The notes under the pieces were generated by a model that made no database searches, had not been told where the DNA came from, and worked only from the letters and a program-made list of their open reading frames with translations. Source: Lysobacter gummosus (GTDB lineage: Bacteria > Pseudomonadota > Gammaproteobacteria > Xanthomonadales > Xanthomonadaceae). Taken from it: a DNA stretch of 64,000 nucleotides. The DNA is taken from NCBI RefSeq assembly GCF_001442805.1, contig NZ_CP011131.1, positions 2,666,001 through 2,730,000 on the forward strand, given 5' to 3'. Shown one piece after another: positions 8,474 to 19,866 of the stretch. Within the stretch, counting starts at the first letter, position 1. The number at the start of each line of letters is the position of its first letter. A program made the position numbers and the translations under genes.

Positions 8474-11400
8474 ATCCTTCGCGCCCCTTCATCCTGCGGC
8501 CGGTCGCGACCTCGCTGCTGATGGCGGCGATCGTGCTCGCCGGCCTGGCCGGTTTCCGTCTGTTGCCGCTGTCGGCGTTGCCGGAAGTCGATTACCCGAC
8601 CATCCAGGTGCAGACGCTGTACCCCGGCGCCAGTCCCGAGGTGATGGCGCATACGGTGACCGCGCCGCTGGAGCGGCAGTTCGGGCAGATGTCGGGATTA
8701 CGGCGGATGAGTTCGACCAGCGCCGCCGGCGCGTCGGTGATCACCCTGCAGTTCGATCTGGACGAAACGCTGGATGTGGCCGAGCAGGAAGTGCAGGCCG
8801 CGATCAACGCCGGCGGCAATCTGCTGCCGGCCGATCTGCCGGCGCCGCCGGTGTACGCCAAGGTCAATCCCGCCGACGCGCCGGTGCTGACCCTGGCGGT
8901 GACCTCCGACACGATCGCGCTGCCGCAGGTGCAGGATCTGGTCAACACGCGCCTGGCGCAAAGCATTTCCCAGGTCAGCGGCGTCGGCCTGGTGTCGTTG
9001 AGCGGCGGCAACCGGCCGGCGGTGCGCATCCAGGCCGATCCGCAGCTGCTGGCTTCGTATGGATTGGGCATCGACAGCCTGCGCACGGTGATCGCCAGCG
9101 GCAACGCCAGCGGCGCCAAGGGCAGTTTCGACGGGCCCAGCCGGTCCTACACCATCGACGCCAACGATCAGCTCACCAATGCCGAGCAATACAAGCAACT
9201 GATCGTCGCCTATCGCGACGGCGCGCCGATCCATTTGCGCGATGTCGCCAACGTGATCGAAAGCGCGGAGAACGTCCGCCTGGGCGCCTGGTCCGGGCTG
9301 ACCCCGGCGATCATCGTCAACGTGCAGCGCCAACCCGGCGCGAACGTGATCGCTACCGTCGATGCGATCAAGGCCAAACTGCCCGAGTTGCAGGCCGGAT
9401 TGCCGGCCGGGCTGAAGGTCGATGTGCTCAGCGACCGCACCACCGGCATCCGCGCTTCGGTGCGCGATGTCGAGTTCGAACTGGTGCTGGCGATCGTGCT
9501 GGTGGTGGCGGTGATCCTGGTGTTCCTGCGCAGCCTGGCGGCGACGGTGATCGCCAGCCTGGCGGTGCCGATCTCGCTGATCGGCACGTTCGGCGCGATG
9601 TATCTGCTCGGGTTCAGCCTGGACAACCTCAGCCTGATGGCGCTGACCATCGCCACCGGCTTCGTGGTCGACGATGCGATCGTGATGATCGAGAACATCT
9701 CGCGCTACATCGAGGAAGGCGAGCCGCCGTTCCAGGCCGCGCTCAAGGGGGCGCGCCAGATCGGCTTCACCATCATCTCGCTGACGGTGTCGCTGATCGC
9801 GGTGCTGATCCCGCTGTTGTTCATGGGCGATGTGGTCGGGCGCCTGTTCCGCGAGTTCGCCATCACCCTGGCGATCACCATCGTGATCTCGGCGGTGGTC
9901 TCGCTGACCCTGACGCCGATGCTGGCGGCGCGCTGGCTCAAGCCGCATGCGCATGGCGGCGGCAAGGACGGGCGGGGCGAACGTCCGGATGTGTTCCAGC
10001 GGGTGATCGAGCGCTACGGTGTCGCCCTGGACTGGGTGCTCGACCGCCAGGGCGCGACCTTGATCGTCGCCGTCGCCACGCTCGCGCTGACGGTGCTGTT
10101 GTACGTGCTGATTCCCAAGGGCCTGTTCCCGGTCCAGGACACCGGCCAGTTGCAGGCGCAAGTGCGCTACAGCTTTGATGTGTCCTACGCCGGCATGGCC
10201 AAGGTCCAGCAGGACGTGGCGCGCGAACTGCTGCGCGATCCCGACGTGGCTTCGTTGAGCGCCTACATCGGCGTGGACGGCGCCAACACCACGATGCTGT
10301 CGGCCGGGCGCATGCTGATCAATCTGAAGCCCGAACGCGACGGCTCGCAGGAACAGATCATGCAGCACCTGCGCGACCGCGCCGCCGCGGTCGCCGGCGT
10401 GACCTTGTATGTGCAGCCGGTGCAGGACCTGACCATCGATGCCGAGACCGGGCCGACCCAGAACCGTTTCTCGATCCAGGGCTCGGACCAGAGCGCGGTG
10501 GACCGCACCGCCAACGATCTGGTCGCGCGGCTGCGCGGCTTGCCGCAGCTGCGCAACGTGATCACCGATGCCGGCGCGACCGGCTCGGCCGCATATGTGG
10601 CCATCGACCGCGACAGCGCCGCGCGCCTGAACATCAGCGCCTCCACCGTGGATGAAGCGCTGTACAGCGCGTTCGGCCAGCGCATCGTGTCGACCATCTT
10701 CAACGAGACCACGCAGTACCGGGTGATCCTGGAAGCCTCGCCGGGACTGGCGTCGCAACCGGCCGACCTCGGCCGCCTGCACCTGCCGACCTCGGGCGCG
10801 CCGACGCCGCTGGCGGCGATCGCGCAGATCCAGGAACGCGCCGCGCCCCTGCAGGTGAATCACGTCGCCCAGTTCCCGGCGGCGACGGTCGGCTTCGACA
10901 CCGCTCCGGGCGTATCGCTGGGGGCGGCGGTGGATGCGATCCGAAAAGTCGCCAGCGACGCCGGACTGCCGGCCGGCGTCAGCCTGTCCTTCCTCGGCGC
11001 GGCCAATGCCTACGAGGCCTCGCTGCAGAACGAGCTGTGGCTGATCCTGGCCGCGGTGATCTGCGTCTATATCGTGCTGGGCGTGCTGTACGAGAGCTAC
11101 ATCCATCCGCTGACGATTCTGTCCACCTTGCCCTCGGCCGGCGTCGGCGCCTTGCTGGCGTTGATGCTGACCGGTTCGGACCTGGGCGTGATCGGCATCA
11201 TCGGCATCATTCTGCTGATCGGCATCGTCAAGAAGAACGCGATCATGATGATCGACTTCGCCATCGACGCCGAGCGCGAGCAGGGCCGCGCGCCGCGCGA
11301 GGCGATCCATCAGGCCGCGCTGCTGCGCTTCCGTCCGATCCTGATGACCACGCTGGCGGCGCTGTTCGCCGCGCTGCCGCTGATGCTGGGCTGGGGCGAG

Positions 11401-11571
11401 GGCTCCGAGTTGCGCCGTCCGCTCGGCGTGGCGATTTTCGGCGGATTGATCCTGAGCCAGATCCTGACCCTGTTCACCACGCCGGTGGTGTATCTGGCTT
11501 TCGACCGACTGGCCAAGCGCCGCGGTGAGACGCGCGGCGTCGCGGCCGGCGCCGCGGAGCCGCAGCCGTGA
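8470..11571 (+). CDS. mdtB: RND multidrug efflux pump subunit, MdtB-like
   Basis: A 1033-residue RND proton antiporter, the normal length for the HAE1 family. TM1 is followed by the first large periplasmic loop, the TM2-TM6 block (starting near [21 protein letters not shown]) containing the proton-relay helix [13 protein letters not shown] with paired Asp residues, a second periplasmic loop and the TM8-TM12 block ([24 protein letters not shown]). Two different RND genes in tandem are the hallmark of MdtB/MdtC heteromultimeric pumps. The start overlaps the adaptor stop and the stop overlaps the next start, so expression as one operon is near certain. Confidence 0.93.
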   Translation: MNPSRPFILRPVATSLLMAAIVLAGLAGFRLLPLSALPEVDYPTIQVQTLYPGASPEVMAHTVTAPLERQFGQMSGLRRMSSTSAAGASVITLQFDLDETLDVAEQEVQAAINAGGNLLPADLPAPPVYAKVNPADAPVLTLAVTSDTIALPQVQDLVNTRLAQSISQVSGVGLVSLSGGNRPAVRIQADPQLLASYGLGIDSLRTVIASGNASGAKGSFDGPSRSYTIDANDQLTNAEQYKQLIVAYRDGAPIHLRDVANVIESAENVRLGAWSGLTPAIIVNVQRQPGANVIATVDAIKAKLPELQAGLPAGLKVDVLSDRTTGIRASVRDVEFELVLAIVLVVAVILVFLRSLAATVIASLAVPISLIGTFGAMYLLGFSLDNLSLMALTIATGFVVDDAIVMIENISRYIEEGEPPFQAALKGARQIGFTIISLTVSLIAVLIPLLFMGDVVGRLFREFAITLAITIVISAVVSLTLTPMLAARWLKPHAHGGGKDGRGERPDVFQRVIERYGVALDWVLDRQGATLIVAVATLALTVLLYVLIPKGLFPVQDTGQLQAQVRYSFDVSYAGMAKVQQDVARELLRDPDVASLSAYIGVDGANTTMLSAGRMLINLKPERDGSQEQIMQHLRDRAAAVAGVTLYVQPVQDLTIDAETGPTQNRFSIQGSDQSAVDRTANDLVARLRGLPQLRNVITDAGATGSAAYVAIDRDSAARLNISASTVDEALYSAFGQRIVSTIFNETTQYRVILEASPGLASQPADLGRLHLPTSGAPTPLAAIAQIQERAAPLQVNHVAQFPAATVGFDTAPGVSLGAAVDAIRKVASDAGLPAGVSLSFLGAANAYEASLQNELWLILAAVICVYIVLGVLYESYIHPLTILSTLPSAGVGALLALMLTGSDLGVIGIIGIILLIGIVKKNAIMMIDFAIDAEREQGRAPREAIHQAALLRFRPILMTTLAALFAALPLMLGWGEGSELRRPLGVAIFGGLILSQILTLFTTPVVYLAFDRLAKRRGETRGVAAGAAEPQP

Positions 11572-14500
11572 ATCTGTCCGCGCCGTTCGTGCGCCGGCCC
11601 ATCGGCACGGTGTTGCTGACGGTCGGGCTGGCGCTGAGCGGCATCGCGGCGTTCTTCAATTTGCCGGTGTCGCCGCTGCCGCAGGTGGATTTTCCGACCG
11701 TGTCGGTCAGCGCCAATCTGCCCGGCGCCAGCCCGGAGACCATGGCGTCGAATGTGGCCACGCCGCTGGAGCGGCGCCTGGGCACGATCGCCGATGTCAC
11801 CGAGATGACTTCGCAAAGCTCCACCGGTCAGGCGCGGGTGACCTTGCAGTTCGATCTGAGCCGCAGCATCGACGGCGCCGCGCGCGACGTGATGGCGGCG
11901 ATCAACGCCGCGCGCGCCGATCTGCCGGCGACGCTGAAGAGCAATCCGACCTATCGCAAGGTCAACCCGGCCGACGCGCCGATCATGATCGTGGCGATGA
12001 CCTCGCACAGCCGCACGCCCGGGCAGATCTACGAGGCCGCGACCAACATCGTCCAGCAGACCCTGTCGCAGGTCGAAGGCGTGGGCGATGTCGAGATCGG
12101 CGGCGGCTCGCTGCCGGCGGTGCGGGTGGAGATCGTGCCGTATGCGCTGTCGCGCTACGGCATCGGCCTGGAGGACATCCGCGCGGCGATTTCCGCCGCC
12201 AACGCCAACCGGCCCAAGGGCGTGGTCGAGACCGGCGAACGCGCGTTCCAGATCTACACCAACGACACCGGCCAGACCGCGGCGGATTTCCGCGATCTGG
12301 TGGTCGCCTGGCGCGACGGCTCGCCGGTGCGCCTGCGCGATGTCGCCAAGGTCATCGACAGCGTCGAGGACGTGCACACGCTGGGCCTGTTCAACGGCCA
12401 GTCGGCGGTGGTCGCGGTGATCAGCCGGCAACCCGGCGCCAACATCATCCAGACCGTGGACGGCGTGCGCGCGGCGCTGCCGGTGCTGCGCAAGCAGTTG
12501 CCGGCCGATATCCAGCTGGATATCGCCTCGGACCGCACCACGACCATCCGCGCCTCGCTGGAGGAAGTCGCCGCCACGTTGGTGATCGCGCTGGTGCTGG
12601 TGATCCTGGTGGTCAGCGTGTTCCTGCGCAGCTGGCGCGCGACCATCGTGCCCGGCGTGGCGGTGACGGTGTCGATTCTCGGCGCGGTCGGAGTGATGTA
12701 TCTGCTCGGCTTCAGCCTCAACAATCTCAGCCTGATGGCGCTGACCATCGCCACCGGCTTCGTCGTCGACGACGCCATCGTGGTGCTGGAGAACACCAGC
12801 CGCCACCTGGAGCGCGGCATGGACCGCTTCGAGGCGGCGTTGCTGGGCGCGCGCGAGGTCGGCTTCACCGTGGTGTCGATCAGTCTGTCGCTGGTGGCGG
12901 TGTTCATCCCGTTGTTGTTCATGGGCGGGATCGTCGGCCGCCTGTTCCGCGAATTCGCCGTGACTTTGTCGGCCGCGGTGCTGATCTCGCTGCTGGTGTC
13001 GCTGACCACCACGCCGATGATGTGCGCGTACCTGCTCAGGCCGCATTCGCAGGACAAACCGCCGGGCCGCATCGGCGCGTTCTTCGATCGCCAGTTCGAC
13101 CGCGCTCATCGCACGTACGGCGCCAGCCTGCGCTGGGCGCTGGATCATCCCGGCCTGATGCTGGCGACGCTGGCGCTGGTGATCGGGCTCAACGGCTATT
13201 TGTTCGTGGCCATTCCGAAGGGTTTTTTCCCCGAGCAGGACACTGGCCAGTTGAACGGCGGCCTGCGCGCGGACCAGAGCATTTCCTTCCAGGCCATGCA
13301 GGGCAAGCTCAAGCAGATCGTCGATGTGGTGCGCAAAGACCCGGCGGTGGCGACGGTGGTGGGCTTCACCGGCGGCTCGCGCGCCGGCGGCGGTTTCGTG
13401 TTCGTCACACTCAAGCCCAAGCCGGCGCGCAAGGACAGCAGCGAGCAGGTGATCGCGCGATTGCGTCCGCAGCTGATGAAGATCGCCGGGGCGACCTTGT
13501 TCCTCAATCCGGTCCAGGACGTGCGCCTGGGCGGACGGCAAAGCAACGCGAGTTATCAGTACACGCTCAAGAGCGACAGCTCCGACTCTCTGCGCGCCTG
13601 GGCCGACAGGCTGGCCGCGGCGATGAAGCAGCAGCCGGAACTGACCGACATCGATTCCGACACCCAGGCGCACGGGGTGGAGTCTTTCGTCGATATCGAC
13701 CGCGCCAGCGCCTCGCGCCTGGGCATCACGCCGGCCGATATCGACAACGTGCTGTACGACGCCTTCGGCCAGCGCCAGGTATCGACCATCTACAAGAACC
13801 TCAACCAGTACCATGTGATCCAGGAGGTCGATCCGGCCTATGCGCGCGAGCCGTCCGCGCTCAACGACGTCTATCTGCCGGCGCATGCCGCCGCGACCGC
13901 CGCCACCATCGGCGTGCAGGCGCAATCGGGCCCGACCGCCTCGCCGGTGCGCAACGCCTCGCAAGGCAGCGCGCTGACCCAGAGCGCGCGGCAGATGGTG
14001 CCGCTGTCGGCGATCGCGCGCTTCTCCGACGGCGCCGCGGCGACTTCGATCAATCACCAGGACGGGCAACTGGCCACCACCGTGTCGTTCAATCTGGCCC
14101 CGGGCCATTCGCTCAGCGATGCGCAGGAGGCGATTGCGCGCGCGCAGGCGCAGATCGGCATGCCGGCCAACGTGCACGGCAGTTTCCAGGGCACGGCCAA
14201 GGCGTTCCAGGACACCACCAAGAGCCAGCCGATCCTGATCCTGGCGGCGCTGGTGGCGATCTACATCGTGCTGGGCGTGCTGTACGAAAGCATGATCCAT
14301 CCGATCACCGTGCTGTCCACCTTGCCTTCGGCCGGCATCGGCGCGGTGCTGGCGTTGATGTTGTTGCGGATGGAGTTTTCCGTGATCGCGCTGATCGGGC
14401 TGGTGTTGTTGATCGGCATCGTCAAGAAGAATGCGATCTTGATCATCGATTTCGCGCTGGAGAGCGAGCGGGCGCGCGGGCTGTCGGCGCGCGATGCGAT

Positions 14501-14777
14501 CTATGAGGCTTCGATGTTGCGGTTCAGGCCCATCCTCATGACGACGCTCGCCGCGGGCTTGGGGGCGCTGCCGCTTGCGGTTGGCTTCGGCGAAGGCGCC
14601 GAGCTGCGTCAGCCGCTGGGCGTGGCGATCATCGGCGGCCTGATGGCGAGCCAGGTGCTGACCTTGTTGACCACGCCGGTAGTCTATTACTACCTCGACC
14701 GCCTGCGCCGCCCGGGCAAGAACGAAGCCTGGTTGTCGCGCCTGGTCGACGACGGTTTGCGCGCGCACGGCGCGTAG
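11568..14777 (+). CDS. mdtC: RND multidrug efflux pump subunit, MdtC-like
   Basis: A 1069-residue second RND pump subunit, paralogous to the preceding gene along its whole length. It keeps the TM4 relay segment [13 protein letters not shown] and the C-terminal [20 protein letters not shown] block. It is longer than the MdtB partner mainly because of an Ala/Ser/Gln-rich insertion in the second periplasmic domain (roughly residues 770-810). It overlaps the upstream gene by four bases. The partner pair is expected to form a B2C-type heterotrimer in the inner membrane and to expel amphiphilic compounds. No local regulator such as BaeSR is present. Confidence 0.92.
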   Translation: MNLSAPFVRRPIGTVLLTVGLALSGIAAFFNLPVSPLPQVDFPTVSVSANLPGASPETMASNVATPLERRLGTIADVTEMTSQSSTGQARVTLQFDLSRSIDGAARDVMAAINAARADLPATLKSNPTYRKVNPADAPIMIVAMTSHSRTPGQIYEAATNIVQQTLSQVEGVGDVEIGGGSLPAVRVEIVPYALSRYGIGLEDIRAAISAANANRPKGVVETGERAFQIYTNDTGQTAADFRDLVVAWRDGSPVRLRDVAKVIDSVEDVHTLGLFNGQSAVVAVISRQPGANIIQTVDGVRAALPVLRKQLPADIQLDIASDRTTTIRASLEEVAATLVIALVLVILVVSVFLRSWRATIVPGVAVTVSILGAVGVMYLLGFSLNNLSLMALTIATGFVVDDAIVVLENTSRHLERGMDRFEAALLGAREVGFTVVSISLSLVAVFIPLLFMGGIVGRLFREFAVTLSAAVLISLLVSLTTTPMMCAYLLRPHSQDKPPGRIGAFFDRQFDRAHRTYGASLRWALDHPGLMLATLALVIGLNGYLFVAIPKGFFPEQDTGQLNGGLRADQSISFQAMQGKLKQIVDVVRKDPAVATVVGFTGGSRAGGGFVFVTLKPKPARKDSSEQVIARLRPQLMKIAGATLFLNPVQDVRLGGRQSNASYQYTLKSDSSDSLRAWADRLAAAMKQQPELTDIDSDTQAHGVESFVDIDRASASRLGITPADIDNVLYDAFGQRQVSTIYKNLNQYHVIQEVDPAYAREPSALNDVYLPAHAAATAATIGVQAQSGPTASPVRNASQGSALTQSARQMVPLSAIARFSDGAAATSINHQDGQLATTVSFNLAPGHSLSDAQEAIARAQAQIGMPANVHGSFQGTAKAFQDTTKSQPILILAALVAIYIVLGVLYESMIHPITVLSTLPSAGIGAVLALMLLRMEFSVIALIGLVLLIGIVKKNAILIIDFALESERARGLSARDAIYEASMLRFRPILMTTLAAGLGALPLAVGFGEGAELRQPLGVAIIGGLMASQVLTLLTTPVVYYYLDRLRRPGKNEAWLSRLVDDGLRAHGA

Positions 14778-14785
14778 GAGATTCG

Positions 14786-16186
14786 ATGCGCATCCGCGTT
14801 GCGACCATCGCACTGGCCTTGAGCGCATTGAGCGGCTGCGCCGCCGGCCCGGATTACGTCCGGCCGAATCTGAGCGTGCCGGCCCAGTACAAGGAAGCCG
14901 AAGGCTGGAATCGCGCGGTGCCCGCCGATGCGCTCGATCGCGGCCACTGGTGGAGCTTGTTCCAGGACCCGGCGCTGGATGCATTGATGGGGCAGGTCGA
15001 AGTCTCGAACCAGAATCTCGCCGCCGCCGAGGCCGCATACCGGCAGGCGAGAGCGCTGGTGCGCGAGCAACGCGCCTCGCTGTTTCCCACTGTGAGCCTG
15101 GACGGCTCCGGCACGCGCGCACGCAGCGCCGGCAACAGCGGTTCCAGCGTCGGCCAGAGCTATCGCTACGACATCGGCGCGAGTTGGGAGCCCGATCTGT
15201 GGGGGCGCATTCGCCGCAATGTGGAAGGCGCCAGCGCGCAGGCCGACTCCAGCGCCGCCGATCTGGCCTCGGCCCGGCTGGCCGCGCAAGGCGAACTGGC
15301 GGCGAATTATTTCCAGTTGCGCGAAAGCGATATCGAAACGCGCCTGCTGCAGGCCACGGTGGAGGCGTACCAGCGTTCGCTGAAGATCGCCGGCAATCGC
15401 TATGCGGCATCGATCGCGCCCAAGAGCGACGTGCTGCAGGCGCGGACGCAACTGGCCAATGCGCAGGCGAATCTGGCCGATCTGGGCCAGCAGCGCGCGC
15501 AGTTGGAGCATGCGATCGCGGTGCTGGTCGGCCGCGCGCCGGCCGATTTCGCCATCGCAGCCGATCCGGCCTGGCATGCGAGCGTGCCCGAGCTGCCGCC
15601 CAGCGTCGCCTCCGATCTGCTGCAGCGCCGCCCCGACATCGCCTCCGCCGAGCGCCGCGTGGCCGCGGCCAACGCGCAAGTCGGCGCCGCGCAGGCGGCG
15701 TTCTTTCCGAGTTTCACCCTGAGCGCTTCGCGCGGCGGCGGCGCTTCGCAACTCGGGCGTTTGTTCGACGCACCGTCGAGCCTGTGGTCGCTCGGCGTGG
15801 CGCTGGCGCAGACCTTGTTCGACGGCGGCGCGCGCCGCGCCGGCCGCGACGCCGCGCGCGCGGGCTACGATCAAAGCGTGGCGCTGTACCGGCAGACCGC
15901 GTTGACCGCATTCCAGGACGTGGAGAATCAGTTGGTCGCCACGAACGTGCTGGTCGAGCGCGCCCGCTTGTTCGCGCAGGCCTCGCAATCGGCCGACGAA
16001 GCCGAGCGCATCGCGCTCAACCGTTATCAGGCCGGTCTGGTCGCCTACACCGACGTCGTCGTCGCCCAGGCCACGGCGTTGTCGGCGCGGCAGTCGCTGG
16101 CGCAGGCCACGCGCGACCGGCAGACCACGGCGGTCGCCTTGATCCAGGCGCTCGGCGGCGGCTGGCATGCGGAGCAGGGCGGATAG
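14786..16186 (+). CDS. Outer-membrane efflux lipoprotein, NodT/OprM family
   Basis: A 466-residue TolC-like outer-membrane factor that completes the tripartite pump. The signal peptide ends in the lipobox LSGC (Cys18), so the protein should be a lipoprotein, and GPDYVRP follows the Cys as in most NodT proteins. Two repeated helical/beta halves are visible, each with an outer membrane efflux domain; motifs such as WEPDLWGRIRRNVE and SDLLQRRPDIASAERR are standard for the family. A GGAG ribosome-binding site (14779-14782) precedes the ATG. The gene follows mdtC by eight bases and is the last gene of the efflux operon. Confidence 0.93.
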   Translation: MRIRVATIALALSALSGCAAGPDYVRPNLSVPAQYKEAEGWNRAVPADALDRGHWWSLFQDPALDALMGQVEVSNQNLAAAEAAYRQARALVREQRASLFPTVSLDGSGTRARSAGNSGSSVGQSYRYDIGASWEPDLWGRIRRNVEGASAQADSSAADLASARLAAQGELAANYFQLRESDIETRLLQATVEAYQRSLKIAGNRYAASIAPKSDVLQARTQLANAQANLADLGQQRAQLEHAIAVLVGRAPADFAIAADPAWHASVPELPPSVASDLLQRRPDIASAERRVAAANAQVGAAQAAFFPSFTLSASRGGGASQLGRLFDAPSSLWSLGVALAQTLFDGGARRAGRDAARAGYDQSVALYRQTALTAFQDVENQLVATNVLVERARLFAQASQSADEAERIALNRYQAGLVAYTDVVVAQATALSARQSLAQATRDRQTTAVALIQALGGGWHAEQGG

Positions 16187-16326
16187 GCCGGGACGCATCG
16201 GAATCGCGAGCTCCGTTCCGATTTCGACAACGCGCACATCCGCTTCTCGCGTAAGCGACCGATTCGACAGGTGAGCGACAGCTTGCGGCCCTAAGGTCGC
16301 GCCGGTCTCCCACTGGATGCGATTCC

Positions 16327-17079
16327 ATGACCCGTTCGATCAAGCCCGCCGCCATCGCCGCGGCTGTGCTGGCGTTCGCGCTGCCAACCTGGCAGGCGCA
16401 AGCGCAGACCTATGTGTTCAACGACGAATTCAACGGCGCCGCCGGCAGCCAGCCCGATCCGGCCAAGTGGGAGCAGCAGACCGGTTGCGAGTGGGGCGGC
16501 GGCGCCGAAGACCAGTGCTACACCGACGGCGGACACAACGCCAAACTCAATGGCGCCGGTCAGCTGGTGATCACCGCCCGCCGCGAGGACTACAACGGCT
16601 ACCGCTACACCTCCGCGCGCTTGATGAGCAAACAGTCCCACGCCAAGGGCCGCGTGCAGGTGCGCGCCAAGATGTCGGGTTGGCAGTCCGGCGCGTGGCC
16701 GGCGATCTGGACGCTGGGCCAGCCCGAAGCCTTGTGGCCCAGACACGGCGAGCTGGATCTGATGGAGAACGGGCTCAACGGTTCGCGTTGGCGCCCGGAA
16801 TATCACGTGCATACCGAAACCTCGGGCGAAGGCGGCGAATACGCGATCGACCCGAGCCAATGGCATGTCTATGAAGTGCGCTGGAGCCCCGGCGCCTCGG
16901 CCAAGGCCTCGTTCTACGTCGACGGCCGGCTGGTGAAGACCTTGCCGTACGCGGTGCCGGCGAATTCGCCTTCGACGGTGTTGCTCAACATCGCGGTCGG
17001 TTCCTACGCCGGCACGCCCGATCCCGCGCTCAACAGCACGATGACGATCGACTACGTGCGCGTCTCCGCACTGCCCTGA
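16327..17079 (+). CDS. Secreted glycoside hydrolase family 16 (beta-glucanase-like)
   Basis: A 250-residue secreted single-domain GH16 enzyme of the laminarinase/lichenase superfamily. A Sec signal peptide runs to about AQAQ (residue 27). The catalytic signature GELDLMENG is intact: Glu142 is the expected nucleophile, Asp144 assists and Glu147 is the acid/base. The preceding strand SGAWPAIWTLG lines the cleft as in other GH16 enzymes. Family members cut beta-1,3- or mixed-linked glucans or galactans; for a soil predator, fungal or oomycete cell-wall glucan is the likely target, but that is inference. No carbohydrate-binding module is attached. A second secreted glycosidase follows on the same strand. 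Confidence 0.88.
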   Translation: MTRSIKPAAIAAAVLAFALPTWQAQAQTYVFNDEFNGAAGSQPDPAKWEQQTGCEWGGGAEDQCYTDGGHNAKLNGAGQLVITARREDYNGYRYTSARLMSKQSHAKGRVQVRAKMSGWQSGAWPAIWTLGQPEALWPRHGELDLMENGLNGSRWRPEYHVHTETSGEGGEYAIDPSQWHVYEVRWSPGASAKASFYVDGRLVKTLPYAVPANSPSTVLLNIAVGSYAGTPDPALNSTMTIDYVRVSALP

Positions 17080-17188
17080 CGCCGTAGGCGATCGCGCCGC
17101 AGCCAAGAGCCAGAAGATTTCCACGAGCCTCGGCGGCGTCGCGCAAACCGCCGTCGGGGCGTTCTTTCCTCCAGCGCAAGGATTTCCC

Positions 17189-18619
17189 ATGCATCGAGCT
17201 GTTCCCACGCCCCGCCGCCGTTTGTTGAGCGGTCTGTTGAGCGCCGCCTTGTTGGCGCTGTCGTCGTCGGCCGTCGCGTCTTCCGCGGCCGCGCCGGTTG
17301 CGAACGTATTCGTCGATTTCACCGCCCATGGCCAACCGACTTCGACGTATTCGCTGGGTTCGACCATCTCCACCTTCGCCGAAGGCGGCAGCAACCTGAT
17401 CAAGGGGCCCGACAGCGGTCAATGGCGCCAGTACCTGGCCGACCTGGGGCCGCTGGTGTGGCGCATTCCCCTGTTTCATCACGACGGCCAGGTCGGATCG
17501 TCGGCCGGCGGTATCCACGGCGGCAACGAGGGCGAGGCCTATATCCGCGCGATCAAGGGCATCAACGGCATTCCGATGATCGCCGTCGGCGGCAGCAGCA
17601 ACGACAACGACATCCGCGCCAGCGACGCGGCGGCGCTGGTGCGTTACTTCAACGACAACGGCGGCCAGCGCGGCGGGCCGGTGGTGGACTACATCATCGG
17701 CAACGAGCCCGACAACGGCTTCGGCATGGACCCGTACATCTTCGGCGGCAACGGTAGCGACGGCTTCCACGCCATCGCCACGGCGATGCGCCAGTCCAGC
17801 GCGCAGCCGCTGTCGCTGGCCGGGCCGTCGCTGGTGACCTGGGCCGACTACAAGTACGGCGACTTCCGCAAGTTCTTCGCCGCCAGCCACGCCGACACCG
17901 ACGTGGTGGATTTCCACAAATACGGCAGCGGCAGCGCCCTGGGCAACCTGGGCACCACCGCCGACTACGGCGCGGCGATCGCCTGGCTGCGCCAGGAGAT
18001 CACGCAGTATTTCGGCGATCGCGCCAACGGCGTGGCGATCCAGTTGGGCGAGTTCAACTACAACGCGTGGTACGACCCGGGCTGGCGCGGCTCGTTCTAC
18101 ACCTCGCGCAATACCGTGCACACCGCTTCGTTGATCGGCCACGTGCTGCGCGCCGGCGGCAGCGCGTACCAGTATTCGGACAACAACGGGCCGCTGGGCC
18201 TGATCAGCGACGGCACCGATCGCAACGACCAGCCCGCCGGCCAGCGGTTGCGGTTGCCGGCGTATTGGGGCCTGTCGGCCTGGAGCGGCGGCGCGTGGTC
18301 GCGGCGCTACGGCGAGTTCATGGTCGGCGCCAGTACCCAGCTCGCCGATCTGGAAGTGTTCGCCACCGACAACGCGAAGAAGATCGTGCTGGTCAACAAG
18401 TCGGAGAATACCGACCGGCAGGCGGTGATCGCGCTGACCGGCAGCACCAGCGGCCGTTACAGCGCCTGGCGCTATACCCGCGGCATGGACCCGGCGAACT
18501 TCGCCACCGGCGCGCAGTACCAGCCGCCGGCGCGGATCGCCAACGCCGCCGCGTTCTCGCAAGGGCGCATCACCGTCGCGGTGCCGTGGATGAGCGTGGT
18601 GGTGATCGATGTGAACTGA
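17189..18619 (+). CDS. Secreted glycoside hydrolase, clan GH-A-like (TIM barrel)
   Basis: A 476-residue exported protein with a signal peptide containing an Arg-rich start (PRRRLLSGLL) and a cut near residue 35. Two Glu-containing motifs at strand ends fit a retaining clan-A hydrolase: IIGNEPD (Glu173, acid/base, preceded by Asn) and IQLGEFNYN (Glu288, nucleophile). A C-terminal all-beta region (about residues 380-476) resembles the beta-sandwich that follows the barrel in GH30/GH39/GH79-type enzymes. The exact family cannot be assigned by eye. AAGGA lies just before the ATG. It sits 109 bases after the GH16 gene, so the pair may degrade the same polymer. Confidence 0.75.
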   Translation: MHRAVPTPRRRLLSGLLSAALLALSSSAVASSAAAPVANVFVDFTAHGQPTSTYSLGSTISTFAEGGSNLIKGPDSGQWRQYLADLGPLVWRIPLFHHDGQVGSSAGGIHGGNEGEAYIRAIKGINGIPMIAVGGSSNDNDIRASDAAALVRYFNDNGGQRGGPVVDYIIGNEPDNGFGMDPYIFGGNGSDGFHAIATAMRQSSAQPLSLAGPSLVTWADYKYGDFRKFFAASHADTDVVDFHKYGSGSALGNLGTTADYGAAIAWLRQEITQYFGDRANGVAIQLGEFNYNAWYDPGWRGSFYTSRNTVHTASLIGHVLRAGGSAYQYSDNNGPLGLISDGTDRNDQPAGQRLRLPAYWGLSAWSGGAWSRRYGEFMVGASTQLADLEVFATDNAKKIVLVNKSENTDRQAVIALTGSTSGRYSAWRYTRGMDPANFATGAQYQPPARIANAAAFSQGRITVAVPWMSVVVIDVN

Positions 18620-18722
18620 AGCGCGGCGTCGGCGGCGCCGGTGACAAATGGCATGGGACGGCGCGGCGGCGCTCGCGGAAGCTGCCGTCCTCGCCGTTCC
18701 ATTGCCAGCCCAGGATCGCCGC

Positions 18723-19856
18723 ATGCCGCGCCCGCTCGCTTCAGCCTTGCATCTGCTCGTATTGCTGAGCGCCGCGGCGAGTGCGCGCGCGGCCGCGCCG
18801 TTCGACAGTTTCGAACTGAGCGTGCCGCAACCGCCCGCGCCGGTGCGGGTGGAAGGGCGGTCGCGCCTGATCTACGAATTGCACCTGAGCCATTTCGGCG
18901 ACCGCGAGCTGACGCCCTCGACGCTGCGCGTGGTCGATGCCGACGGCGGCGCCACCCTCGTCAGTTTCAGCGGCGAGGACTTGGCCGCGCGCAGCCGGAT
19001 AATCGGGCGCAAGAGCGGCGATGCCGGCGCGATCCGGCCCGGCGAGCGCGAAGTGATCTATCTGGAATTCGAGCCGCGGCGTACGCCCACACGCTTGCGC
19101 CATGTCCTGGAATTCAAGGCCGCCGGCAGCGATGCGCCGGTCGCCGTCGAAGGCGCGGCGATCGCGTTGGCCGCCGCGCCCAAGCTGCAACTGGGGCCGC
19201 CGTTGCGCGGCGGGCCGTGGATCGCGATCTACGCGCCGCAGTGGCCGCGCGGCCATCGCCGGGTGTTCTATGCCCTGGACGGACGCGCGCGCCTGCCGGG
19301 GCGTTACGCCATCGACTGGGTCAAGCTCGACGACCAGGGTCGCACCAGCCGCGGCGATAAGGATCTCATCGCCGACTCGCTGGGCTACGGCGAACCGGTG
19401 CTGGCGGTGGCCGATGCCACCGTCGCCGCCGCGCGCGACGGCGTGGCCGAGACCGCGCGCGTATCGCTCAATCCCAAGCACGATTTCGACGAAGCCGCCG
19501 GCAACTACGTGGTGCTGGCGCTGGCCGACGGCCGCTACGCGACCTACGAGCATCTGCGCCCGGGCAGCGTGAAGCTGCGCGAAGGCGACAAGGTGCGCAT
19601 CGGCCAGACCATCGGCGAGTTGGGCTTCACCGGCGATTCCACCGGCCCGCACCTGCATTTCCATCTCGCCGACGGGCGCAAGCCGCTGGCCTCGGAAGGC
19701 GTGGGCTACGGCTTCGCCGGCTTCCGCCTGCTGGGCCATTACCCGCAGCTCGATCGCCTGGGCAAGCAGCCCTGGCAGGCGCTGGAGGCGGGCATCGCGG
19801 GTGAGCGCCGCGACGAATTGCCCGCGTCCAATGCGGTGGTGGAATTTCCGCGCTGA
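18723..19856 (+). CDS. Secreted M23-family metallopeptidase (lysostaphin/LytM fold)
   Basis: A 377-residue exported zinc peptidase; the family cuts peptidoglycan cross-bridges or other Gly-rich peptides. The ATG at 18723 is chosen over one at 18648 because it has AGGA about eight bases upstream and begins directly with a signal peptide (cut near ARAAA). An N-terminal beta domain (about residues 26-150) precedes the catalytic domain. Metal or catalytic residues visible are Asp198 in RYAIDWVKLD, His277 in TYEHLRPGS and the HLHFH motif (His310/312). The usual His four residues before Asp198 is not seen in the canonical H-x3-D spacing, as in the AIDW subgroup. It ends ten bases from a convergent gene. 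Confidence 0.82.
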   Translation: MPRPLASALHLLVLLSAAASARAAAPFDSFELSVPQPPAPVRVEGRSRLIYELHLSHFGDRELTPSTLRVVDADGGATLVSFSGEDLAARSRIIGRKSGDAGAIRPGEREVIYLEFEPRRTPTRLRHVLEFKAAGSDAPVAVEGAAIALAAAPKLQLGPPLRGGPWIAIYAPQWPRGHRRVFYALDGRARLPGRYAIDWVKLDDQGRTSRGDKDLIADSLGYGEPVLAVADATVAAARDGVAETARVSLNPKHDFDEAAGNYVVLALADGRYATYEHLRPGSVKLREGDKVRIGQTIGELGFTGDSTGPHLHFHLADGRKPLASEGVGYGFAGFRLLGHYPQLDRLGKQPWQALEAGIAGERRDELPASNAVVEFPR

Positions 19857-19866
19857 GCGCAGCGGC

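Noticed and set aside
11310..15410. Long minus-strand frame opposite the RND pump genes, and a similar one at 8698-11310
   Set aside because: Antisense shadow with Arg/His/Gln-rich low-complexity product; the plus strand encodes intact RND proteins.
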